A stretch of 64,000 nucleotides of DNA, taken from positions 102,925 to 166,924 of the forward strand of contig NZ_JAICBZ010000003.1 in the NCBI RefSeq assembly GCF_020179405.1, in the 5' to 3' direction. Each line of letters opens with the position of its first letter. The first letter of the stretch is position 1. Both the position numbers and the translations under genes were made by a program. Of this stretch, positions 23,717 through 30,864 are shown piece after piece. Source of the stretch: Xinfangfangia pollutisoli. Its GTDB lineage: Bacteria; Pseudomonadota; Alphaproteobacteria; Rhodobacterales; Rhodobacteraceae. The notes under the pieces are model-generated. The model did no database searches and was not told where the DNA came from. It saw only the letters and a program-made list of their open reading frames with translations.

Positions 23717-25459
23717 CTAGGAATCGCGGATCAGGAAGGTCACTTCGGCCACCACCTCGCCCGCATCGCCGGTGATGGTGAACTCGCCGCCCAGCTGGCT
23801 GACGAAAGCCCGGATCAGCCGCGCCGCGATCTTCGTGGGCGCATCGAAGCTTTCCCCCGCCAGGATCGCGCGCGCGCTTTCCGGCCCCGAAATCCGCATC
23901 CTGGCCGAGCCTTCGTCGCAGCGGTCCAGCGTGACCCGGATCGGCGGATCGTCGGGCCGCGCATCGCTGGACGGGAAGCAGGACAGCACCTCGGCCAGCA
24001 AAAGCGCCAGCGGCACGGCCTGTTCGGTGGCCAGAACCAAAGGCCGCAACTCGGCCTCGATCGAGCCGGCCCGGGCGTAGCGTTCGTGAATGGCGCTGAC
24101 CTTGGCGATCACGTCGGCCATCAGCTCATGCACCGAAATGCGCGATTCCCCGGCAATCCGATACAGGCTGAGGTGAACGGTCGACAGCGACATCACCCGC
24201 GCATGCAGGTTTTCCAGGATCCGCCGCGTCGCATCGTCCAGCTGTTCGCGCAGATGCATGCGCAGCACCGAGGCGATCAGCTGCAGGCTGTTGCCGGTGC
24301 GGTGATGCACCTCGCGCAGAAGCATGTCCTTCTGGTGAACCAAGTTCTCCAGCTCGGCCTCGTCGCGCAGGATCGTGGCGGTCATGGTACGATAGGCTTC
24401 GGCCAGATCCTCGATCTCGGCCGGGGGATTGCTGAGATGCAGGGCATAGCGGCCGCGATTGCCGCGCGCGAAGGCCAGCATCGCCTGCGAGATCATCCGC
24501 ACATGCCGCGTCACCAGATACTCGGCGGCGAAAACCGCCACCGCCAGCGCGGCCAGCCACATCAGGCCGGGCAGAAGATAGGGCGCGATGTCGGGATCGA
24601 CCAGGGTTTCCTCGGTGCTGCTGCGCCAGACCCCCAGCAGATAGACATCGCCCGCCAGCGGCACGACCGAGAACAGCCGCCGATTGCCGCTGACAGACTG
24701 GCCGGCAAAGCTTTGCACCTGATTGCGGGCCAGATCGGACAGGCCGCGGTCGCGCGGCAATTGCAGCACCGCCTGGTCAAGCCCGGTATCCGCCGTCAGC
24801 AGGTTGCCCGCGCCATCGAAGGTGATCAGCGCCACCGGGCGCGACGCGGCCAGATCGGCCGAGGCCTCGTCCGCCTGGCTGACGGCCTCGTGTCGCAGCG
24901 ACAGCGAGACGATGCCGATCTGCATGCCCAGCGCGTTGAAGACCGGATGGACGATGCCCAGAACCGCCGTTCCCGAGACCGGCCCCTGCGGATTGACCAC
25001 GATCATCGGCTCGGGCTTTTCGATCAGCCGCTGGAACAGCGGATTGCCGGCGAAATCGAAGCGGCTGCCATCCGAGCCGCAGGTCATCTGCCCCGAAAGC
25101 GGCGTATAGGCGACCAGCGCCGCCGCCGGTTCGGTGGCCTTGATCTGGTCCATGATCCGGCGGCAGGCGGCATCGTCGGCGACAAAGGGCTCGATGATCG
25201 CGGCCAGGGTGGCGACGCTGGCCTGGCCGCGCTGGATCAGCCGGATCTGCGGCGCGGCGGCGCGCACCGTCGCGCCCATCGCCGCCATTTCCGCATTGCG
25301 GCTGACTTCGCGCGTGACCGAGGCCGTCTGCTGCATCGACAGCAGGCCCAGCGGCATCAGCGTGATCACGATCATCACGGCAAGACGCCGTCCGACACCC
25401 CAGTGCCTGACCGCCGAAGCCGCTGACGCGGCGTCGTTCGCTGTCTCGCCTTCACTCAT
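23717..25459 (-). CDS. HRXXN-type histidine kinase with degenerate ATPase domain
   Basis: This 580-residue membrane sensor lies just downstream of ecfG. It has two membrane spans (about 26-44 and 294-313) enclosing a periplasmic sensor of about 250 residues, a HAMP-like linker, and a HisKA_2 helix with H386 in LREVHHRTGNSLQ, matching HRXXN. The expected ATPase motifs are missing: the N-box position reads LLAEVLSCFPSSD with no asparagine, the G1 position reads MRISGPESA without the DxG, and the G2 glycines are absent. The rest of the fold, to SQLGGEFTITGDAGEVVAEV, remains. It may not bind ATP and could act as a PhyR phosphatase, a partner for another kinase or a sensor scaffold. Confidence 0.9.
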   Translation of the reverse strand: MSEGETANDAASAASAVRHWGVGRRLAVMIVITLMPLGLLSMQQTASVTREVSRNAEMAAMGATVRAAAPQIRLIQRGQASVATLAAIIEPFVADDAACRRIMDQIKATEPAAALVAYTPLSGQMTCGSDGSRFDFAGNPLFQRLIEKPEPMIVVNPQGPVSGTAVLGIVHPVFNALGMQIGIVSLSLRHEAVSQADEASADLAASRPVALITFDGAGNLLTADTGLDQAVLQLPRDRGLSDLARNQVQSFAGQSVSGNRRLFSVVPLAGDVYLLGVWRSSTEETLVDPDIAPYLLPGLMWLAALAVAVFAAEYLVTRHVRMISQAMLAFARGNRGRYALHLSNPPAEIEDLAEAYRTMTATILRDEAELENLVHQKDMLLREVHHRTGNSLQLIASVLRMHLREQLDDATRRILENLHARVMSLSTVHLSLYRIAGESRISVHELMADVIAKVSAIHERYARAGSIEAELRPLVLATEQAVPLALLLAEVLSCFPSSDARPDDPPIRVTLDRCDEGSARMRISGPESARAILAGESFDAPTKIAARLIRAFVSQLGGEFTITGDAGEVVAEVTFLIRDS

Positions 25460-25505
25460 CGGATCAAGCCGTCCGGCACCCTCCGCCTGTTCTGCCTGGC
25501 CCCGT

Positions 25506-26090
25506 TCACGCAGCCGAGGGAACGGAACGGCTCATCACGGCCGCGGTCGCCCCATCGGTTCCCGAGAACAAATCTTCGCCATCGGCCAGATGCATCAATT
25601 CCGCCAGGCGCTTGCGTGCCCGGTTGGCGCGGCTTTTCACCGTTCCCACCGCGACACCCATCATGCCCGCCGCCTCTTCGCAGGAATAGCCCGAGGCGCC
25701 GACCAGGATCAACACTTCGCGATGTTCGGGCGACAGCACATCGAAGGCGCGCTGGAAATCGCCGAAGGCAAGGCGCCCGTCATGGGCCGGCGCCGAGACC
25801 ATGGTCGCGGCATAGCTGCCATCGCTGTCGGCCACTTCGCGCCGCGTCTTGCGCAGCGAGGAATAGAAGGTGTTGCGCAGGATCGTGAACAGCCAGGCTT
25901 CCAGATTGGTCGCGGGATCGAACTTTTCGATGTTCGACCAGGCCTTCAGAATGGTTTCCTGCACAAGGTCATCGGCCTGCGAGCCATTGCGGCACAGGCT
26001 GATTGCAAAGGCACGCAGGCTGGGCAGATGGCCGGCCAGCCGGTCGCGAGGGGATCGGGTGTCGGTCGTCCGCTCGGCCACTGCGGTCAT
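25506..26090 (-). CDS. ecfG: General stress response sigma factor EcfG
   Basis: This 194-residue ECF sigma factor has region 2 (LRAFAISLCRNGSQADDLVQETILKAW in overlapping parts, then DPATNLEAWLFTILRNTFYS) and region 4 (LSPEHREVLILVGASGYSCEEAA followed by GVAVGTVKSRANRARKRL). It directs RNA polymerase to GGAAC-N16/17-CGTT promoters, several of which occur in this window. It overlaps nepR by ATGA, so sigma factor and anti-sigma factor are translationally coupled. NepR holds it inactive until phosphorylated PhyR removes NepR. Confidence 0.96.
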   Translation of the reverse strand: MTAVAERTTDTRSPRDRLAGHLPSLRAFAISLCRNGSQADDLVQETILKAWSNIEKFDPATNLEAWLFTILRNTFYSSLRKTRREVADSDGSYAATMVSAPAHDGRLAFGDFQRAFDVLSPEHREVLILVGASGYSCEEAAGMMGVAVGTVKSRANRARKRLAELMHLADGEDLFSGTDGATAAVMSRSVPSAA

Positions 26091-26299
26091 TTGCTGTCAT
26101 CCTTGATGGGATCGCCCTGACGCTGGTCCTGAGCCTGCAGCTGTGCCAGCAGATCCCGGAACCGATCCGGAACGTCCTCGGAAAGCGCGGCCTGATAGAC
26201 CCGCTTCAGATTCTCGTCGATCTGCGCCTTCATCTGGGCGTTCACGGCGCCGCCTGGCGCGCCTTTGATCGGTCTTGAGTGCTGCATTTTTTTCGTCAC
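26087..26299 (-). CDS. nepR: Anti-sigma factor NepR
   Basis: This protein of up to 70 residues contains the NepR core IDENLKRVYQAALSEDVPDRF and DLLAQLQ, two helices that wrap EcfG or, alternatively, the sigma-like domain of phosphorylated PhyR. The tails are disordered and charged, as usual. Two starts are possible: GTG 26299, with AGGA 7 bases before it, and ATG 26287; the longer is listed. It is transcribed from one half of the palindromic EcfG-type promoter at 26314-26345 and overlaps ecfG. Confidence 0.95.
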   Translation of the reverse strand: MTKKMQHSRPIKGAPGGAVNAQMKAQIDENLKRVYQAALSEDVPDRFRDLLAQLQAQDQRQGDPIKDDSK

Positions 26300-26313
26300 C
26301 TTACGATCCTATG

Positions 26314-26338
26314 GGAACCGAACGCGGCTCTTGGCGTT
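26314..26338 (+). promoter_or_regulatory. EcfG-type promoter of phyR
   Basis: GGAAC (26314-26318), 16 bases, CGTT (26335-26338), 38 bases before the phyR ATG. It shares nearly all its bases with the opposite-facing promoter of nepR-ecfG. Confidence 0.85.
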
Positions 26339-26345
26339 TGGTTCC
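26321..26345 (-). promoter_or_regulatory. EcfG-type promoter of nepR-ecfG
   Basis: On the minus strand GGAAC (26345-26341), 16 bases, CGTT (26324-26321). The element is the mirror of the phyR promoter, so one 32-bp palindrome serves both directions and gives positive autoregulation. Confidence 0.85.
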
Positions 26346-26375
26346 GTGGAAACAGGGAAATGAGAGGTTTTTTTC

Positions 26376-27203
26376 ATGTCAACTTCGGAAGGCCAGACCC
26401 AGGGGGGTTCGGGGGGTGTTTCGGGGATGGTGGCTTCACAGCTTCCCTATCTGCGCCGCTATGCGCGGGCGCTGACCGGAAGCCAGGGCTCGGGCGACCG
26501 CTATGCCGTTGCCACGCTGGAAGCCGTGCTGGCCGACCCTTCGGCCATCGCCGGGGCAAGTGATCCGCGCGTGGCGCTGTTTCGGGTGTTCCATTCCGTC
26601 TGGGGCAGTTCCGGTGCGCCGGTGGCCGAGGCGGAAGACCGGCTTGCCGCCCGCGCACAGGCGCATCTGGCGACGCTGACCCCGAATTCGCGCGAAGCCC
26701 TGCTGCTGCATTCGATCGAAGGCTTCAGCCTGGCGCAGATCGGGGAAATCATCGACACCGACGAGGCCGAGGCCGGCGAATTGGTCAACCATGCGCTGCG
26801 CGAGATGGAAGCCTCCGTCGCGGGCCGCGTTCTGGTGATCGAGGATGAGGCGATCATCGCCATGGACATCTCGGGCATCGTCGAGGGGATGGGCCACAAG
26901 GTCACCGGCATCGCGCGCACCCATGCCGGCGCGGTGGAACTGGCCGCGCGCGACAAGCCCGACCTGATCCTGGCCGATATCCAGCTGGCCGACAACTCCT
27001 CGGGCATCGAGGCGGTGAACGAGATCCTCGGCCAGTTCGACGATATTCCGGTGATCTTCGTCACCGCCTTCCCCGAACGGCTGTTGACCGGCGACCGGCC
27101 CGAACCGGCCTTCCTGATCAACAAGCCCTATACCGAGGAACAGGTCCGCTCGGCCGTGAGCCAGGCGATGTTCTTCGCCTCGACCGAAACGCTGGCGGCC
27201 TGA
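26376..27203 (+). CDS. phyR: Anti-anti-sigma response regulator PhyR
   Basis: This 275-residue protein joins an N-terminal sigma-factor-like domain (about 15-145; region 4 mimic LTPNSREALLLHSIEGFSLAQ) to a C-terminal receiver domain (about 150-270). The receiver has the acidic pocket IEDE (155-158), phospho-acceptor D201 in LILADIQLAD, T230 in FVTAFPERLL (a signature of this family) and K250. Phosphorylation exposes the sigma-like domain, which binds NepR and frees EcfG. It is divergent from nepR-ecfG and shares their promoter region. GAGAGG lies upstream of the ATG. Confidence 0.97.
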   Translation: MSTSEGQTQGGSGGVSGMVASQLPYLRRYARALTGSQGSGDRYAVATLEAVLADPSAIAGASDPRVALFRVFHSVWGSSGAPVAEAEDRLAARAQAHLATLTPNSREALLLHSIEGFSLAQIGEIIDTDEAEAGELVNHALREMEASVAGRVLVIEDEAIIAMDISGIVEGMGHKVTGIARTHAGAVELAARDKPDLILADIQLADNSSGIEAVNEILGQFDDIPVIFVTAFPERLLTGDRPEPAFLINKPYTEEQVRSAVSQAMFFASTETLAA

Positions 27204-27233
27204 GGCCACTTCAGGGTTTTCGTGACGAGTGAT

Positions 27234-27271
27234 CGGCCCGGCCTGTCCCCCAGACGGCCGGGCCGACTTTT
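27234..27271 (+). terminator. Rho-independent terminator of phyR
   Basis: CGGCCCGGCC and GGCCGGGCCG form a perfect 10-bp stem around a 12-base loop, followed by ACTTTTAT, 31 bases after the phyR stop. Confidence 0.8.
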
Positions 27272-27298
27272 ATCCGCGGTCCTGCCGGGCCAACCCGC

Positions 27299-27985
27299 CT
27301 ATCGGCGCGGCTTGGCCTTCCAGGTGTCAAGCCAGGCGGTGAACCGCCCCCATCTGCCGCGGGCGCGGGCGCGGGCCACGCTGCCTTCGGCCTCGACCCG
27401 GTCCCAGGCCTGTTCGGCCCGGTCGATCGCCGGATCCAGCGCGCGTTCGCGGAACTGCAGCCAGATCCGCCGGATCATGAACACCACGAAGGCCAGCATC
27501 GCGAGGATCACGATGTTCAGCCAGGGGATCAGCGTCACATCCGGCCCCGCGACCGGGGTGATCTTCACCGCATTCGGGAAGATCGAGATCATCGGGATGC
27601 GCCAGCCGTAATGGGTGACCGCAACCCAGGTCGGGTTGGCCTTGTCGGTCTTGTAATTGGTGGCCTCGGCCTGCAGGTTCGAGCTGTCCCATTTGAAATA
27701 GGGCGGCCAGATCCAGCCGGTATCCTCGTTGCGGTAAACCATCACCGATTTGCCATCGGGATAGACCGCCTCGATGAAGCGGATGTCGCGGGTGGTCGAG
27801 GTGGTCTCGACCCCGGTGCCGCTGTCTTCCATCGAGTAGAACATCCAGTTCGACCCGATCGGCGTCAGCTTGTTATAGGTGTTGATGATCTGCACCACGT
27901 CGCGCTGCGGCAGGGTGTAATGCAGGAACAGCCCCACGATCAGCAGCAACAGCAGCCGCAGGCTCCATTTGATCTTGGTCCACAT
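27299..27985 (-). CDS. DUF1523 family membrane protein
   Basis: This 228-residue protein has an N-terminal membrane anchor (LRLLLLLIVGLFLHYTLPQ), a periplasmic domain (about 25-145, containing RDVVQIINTYNK and YRNEDTGWIWPPYFKWD), a second span (LIPWLNIVILAMLAFVVFMI) and a basic cytoplasmic tail rich in arginine. This matches DUF1523, of unknown function. It is the last gene of a minus-strand cluster of conserved unknown genes and lies 13 bases beyond the preceding one. Confidence 0.85.
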   Translation of the reverse strand: MWTKIKWSLRLLLLLIVGLFLHYTLPQRDVVQIINTYNKLTPIGSNWMFYSMEDSGTGVETTSTTRDIRFIEAVYPDGKSVMVYRNEDTGWIWPPYFKWDSSNLQAEATNYKTDKANPTWVAVTHYGWRIPMISIFPNAVKITPVAGPDVTLIPWLNIVILAMLAFVVFMIRRIWLQFRERALDPAIDRAEQAWDRVEAEGSVARARARGRWGRFTAWLDTWKAKPRR

Positions 27986-27998
27986 CGGTGCGGCGCCC

Positions 27999-28268
27999 CT
28001 AATTCCAGTTCACGACGTAGATGGTGGCCAGGAAGGCCAGCATCGGCAGGATGTAGATAAGCCACAGAAGCCGGCGTTTCAGCCCCTTCTCATAATCCTT
28101 CATCCCCTTTTCGATCCAGCCCTCGCGGTCGCCCTCTAACCCCTCGGACACCCAGCGCTTTTCCAGCTTCTCGCGCCGGACCGAGCGGGAATAGATCGCC
28201 GCGATGAAATAGACCACGGTCAGCCCGACCAGGGCGAACAGTCCAAGCCTGAGCCAGCCCAGGATCAT
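27999..28268 (-). CDS. Small two-span membrane protein
   Basis: This 89-residue protein has spans at about residues 4-25 and 65-86, with a charged cytoplasmic loop between them (SVRREKLEKRWVSEGLEGD, then WIEKGMKDYEKGLKRR). No named domain is recognised. Its ATG overlaps the stop of the DUF6638-like gene (ATGA), so it is translationally coupled to the cluster. Confidence 0.82.
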   Translation of the reverse strand: MILGWLRLGLFALVGLTVVYFIAAIYSRSVRREKLEKRWVSEGLEGDREGWIEKGMKDYEKGLKRRLLWLIYILPMLAFLATIYVVNWN

Positions 28269-29671
28269 CTGCGCCCCCCAGCCTCGCCCCAGGGGCCTGC
28301 CACGGCGCCCCGCGCCCCCGCGCCCGCCCCGCCCCAGGGCCCGGCCACCGGGCGCGCGGGTTTCGGGCCGGCCTTCATCTCGGGCCGCATCAACTCGTCC
28401 ATCCGCGGCTCGGGCCCGAACAGCGCCTCGCGCGCGCCTTCCCGGTCGACCTGATATTCGCGGGCCAGGAAATCCGCGACATAGGCCTGCTTGCGCGGCG
28501 ACCAGGTCGCATAGGCTTCGTAGAAGCGCTCCTTGTGGACGATGAACATCTGCCGCACATCCATCGGCGCCAGTTCCGACAGAAGCATGTTCACCAGATC
28601 GCGGTCGCGCCCCGGCCGGGCCCGCAAGGTGTAGAAATAGGCCGGATGCGCGCTGGAGATCTTCGGCCAGGCGCCGGCGCCTTCCACCCAGCGCAGCATG
28701 GCGGCCAGGCCCTGGAATTCCTCGGGCAGCGCCGATCCCAGACGATAGGCCACCTTGCGCAATTCGGTGCGCCGCCCGTCGCCCACCTCGATCCCCAGCT
28801 GGTCGGCGGCGTCGAGCAGGATGAAATCCATCTTCTGCCGCAGGATCGCCCCGGCATCGGCGCCGCGCGCCTGCACGATGGGTTCGACCAGCTGATTGCG
28901 CTCCAGCCAGTCGGCAATGTGGTTGCGATGGCTGAAATCCATCACCTGCGGGATCGGCAGCTTGCCCAGGGTCCCCACCGGCTGCCGCGCAATCGCCGCC
29001 GGAAACTTCACGTCACGGAACACATAGATGCCGCCGAACAGGCTGGTCCACAGGTTCGCCGCCTCGAATGTCATCGTGGGCAGGCTGATCGGCACCCGCG
29101 TCACATCGCCGGTGCGCTTCGCCAGCCCGATCATCTCGGCAATCAGCGCCTCGTCCCGCCAGCCATCGGGTTCGCGCCGGAACCTGTCGATCAGCCCGGC
29201 CAGCTTGCCCGCATCCGCCACATGCCCGCCGATCGTATCGGCCTCGACCGTGACCTGGCGGTAGTCGAACAGCTGCGCCGGCGTGTCGACCGCATAGACC
29301 GAGCCTTGCAATTCCCCCGCCACCGCGTCGCGCGCGGTCAGCGCGAACAGCTGCGCCTCGTTCTTCTCGATAAACTGGGTCAGGATACTGCGTGAGGTCG
29401 AGAAGCGGATGTTCAGCAGCGGCGCCTCTTTCTGCTGGGTGGACAGCAGGATGAACTGCCGGTTGGCGCCGTTCGGGTTCAGGTAATAGTCATCTCCGAA
29501 CTCATCGCCGATCTCGGGCGAATAGCCCGACAGGTCGATGTGGAAATCGGTCAGCGTGGTTTCCTTGCCGATCAGATGCTTCAGCGCGCGGTTGTAGCGG
29601 GTGACAAGCTGGGGCGAGGACACCTCGATGAGGTTCCCGAACATCAGCCCCTTCTCGATCAGCCGCTTCAT
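28265..29671 (-). CDS. DUF6638-like protein
   Basis: This protein of about 468 residues resembles DUF6638 of Rhodobacterales; function unknown. It has no signal peptide or membrane span. The body is mixed alpha/beta, with LLNIRFSTSRSILTQFIEKN near residue 90 and HKERFYEAYATWSPRKQAYV near 385. The C-terminus is low-complexity, containing AGPWG twice within 20 residues. I chose ATG 29671 (MKRLIEKG) because AAAGGGGG lies 4 bases before it; an in-frame ATG 8 codons upstream lacks such a site. It is part of the AAA ATPase cluster and overlaps the next gene by 4 bases. Confidence 0.8.
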   Translation of the reverse strand: MKRLIEKGLMFGNLIEVSSPQLVTRYNRALKHLIGKETTLTDFHIDLSGYSPEIGDEFGDDYYLNPNGANRQFILLSTQQKEAPLLNIRFSTSRSILTQFIEKNEAQLFALTARDAVAGELQGSVYAVDTPAQLFDYRQVTVEADTIGGHVADAGKLAGLIDRFRREPDGWRDEALIAEMIGLAKRTGDVTRVPISLPTMTFEAANLWTSLFGGIYVFRDVKFPAAIARQPVGTLGKLPIPQVMDFSHRNHIADWLERNQLVEPIVQARGADAGAILRQKMDFILLDAADQLGIEVGDGRRTELRKVAYRLGSALPEEFQGLAAMLRWVEGAGAWPKISSAHPAYFYTLRARPGRDRDLVNMLLSELAPMDVRQMFIVHKERFYEAYATWSPRKQAYVADFLAREYQVDREGAREALFGPEPRMDELMRPEMKAGPKPARPVAGPWGGAGAGARGAVAGPWGEAGGRR

Positions 29672-29737
29672 GCCGCCCCCTTTGTCCTGGCCCATATCTG
29701 GCCCCGAATCCGATGCAGATGCCAGCAGAATACGCCC

Positions 29738-30091
29738 CTACCGCCCATCCCCGCGCCCCATCGCCAACCCCTTGCGCCGTTCAATCCCCTGCGCCCGGAC
29801 GAGCCACACCAACGCAAGCAAGGGCCCCCAGAACATCGCGAACCAGACGGAGCGTGCCAGAAATTCCCCCACGCGTGAGGCTTCCGGCACAGAGCCCTGC
29901 AACCGCCACCCCTCGAACGCCAGCCACAGCGCCCCCGCCGCAAGGGCTGCCAGCGCGGTGAAGGCAATGGCCCCCGCCAACCGGGCCTGTGAGAGCGACC
30001 CGCTCATCAGGGCCCAGGGCAGCAGGAGGACCAGGGCCATGAGCAGGCCGAGGGGGAGAAGGGTGTTTTGGAACGTGATGGCCTCGGGCAT
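29738..30091 (-). CDS. Hypothetical membrane protein
   Basis: This protein of about 117 residues has three hydrophobic segments: TLLPLGLLMALVLLLPWAL, AIAFTALAALAAGALWLAF and SVWFAMFWGPLLALVWLV, with a basic tail. No family is recognised. ATG 30091 is preferred to an upstream TTG. It begins 20 bases after the stop of the low-GC gene and lies 66 bases before the DUF6638-like gene. Base composition is that of the host, unlike the gene before it. Confidence 0.65.
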   Translation of the reverse strand: MPEAITFQNTLLPLGLLMALVLLLPWALMSGSLSQARLAGAIAFTALAALAAGALWLAFEGWRLQGSVPEASRVGEFLARSVWFAMFWGPLLALVWLVRAQGIERRKGLAMGRGDGR

Positions 30092-30111
30092 CAAGTAGGC
30101 ACCGCTTTCGA

Positions 30112-30864
30112 TCAACAATAGAAGAGCGGAAGGTAGTCCACTCCACTTTTGGCCACGAGCCTGCCCGGAGCGCGCAAAACTTCTTCCTCAAGCAGCTTCC
30201 CACGAACATGTGGGAAGATAAATTCCTCAAATACATCAGCATGCATTTTCTTGAGAAGCGAAATCACCCCCATAGTCCACTCGACCCAATCACCATGATC
30301 CTGCTCGCTGACAATGGCGTGCTTTGCTCCGAGTTCTGCTTTTTGAAGGGCCGTTTCGAAAACGACTTGCTCTCCTATTGGGTAGAATGCGTTTCCATCC
30401 GTCCCACCAAGATATATGTTGCAGTCTATATGCCCTCCACCAAAACGTGTCGCAGCTACCGCGCTCCGGAAATCGAGATGAAACGCCATCTTGTTGCGGA
30501 TGCGCTCGGAAATATCCCTTCCCTTCCTAGGCGAAAGCTCCTCGAAAACCTTGCTTTGGTTTGCGCAAACTTTCCGCACATCCGGATCCTTCGCCCGCTG
30601 CGACCCGCTCTTTATGAATTGCCCCGCTTCAAAGCACTTTCCAGATATTACTCGAATGAGAGAATTGCTTTGAATTCTCGCCGCAAGTTCTAGTGCGGGT
30701 TGATCAGGGAATATCTCAAAAGACATCAGAGCCAGTCTTTGGAAGACATTTAGCTCGCTGACAACGTAGCTAAGCGTTATATAGAGAGCCTTTTTCTCAA
30801 TCGCAACCTTGTCAATATCCGCCCATGACAACGGCAGCATCGAAATATTAATTGCGTCGCTCAC
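30112..30864 (-). CDS. Low-GC hypothetical protein, probably acquired
   Basis: This 250-residue protein has no family I recognise. It looks soluble and mainly helical, with conserved-looking stretches NKMAFHLDFRSAV and FIFPHVRGKLLEEEVL. Base composition is close to 50 per cent G+C, far below the flanking genes, and third codon positions lose their G/C bias, which indicates recent acquisition. Its GTG start overlaps the stop of the AAA ATPase gene by four bases (GTGA), so it is fused into the operon without disturbing it. The HxD-type segment may hint at a nuclease or abortive-infection type protein, but nothing proves it. Confidence 0.78.
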   Translation of the reverse strand: MSDAINISMLPLSWADIDKVAIEKKALYITLSYVVSELNVFQRLALMSFEIFPDQPALELAARIQSNSLIRVISGKCFEAGQFIKSGSQRAKDPDVRKVCANQSKVFEELSPRKGRDISERIRNKMAFHLDFRSAVAATRFGGGHIDCNIYLGGTDGNAFYPIGEQVVFETALQKAELGAKHAIVSEQDHGDWVEWTMGVISLLKKMHADVFEEFIFPHVRGKLLEEEVLRAPGRLVAKSGVDYLPLFYC

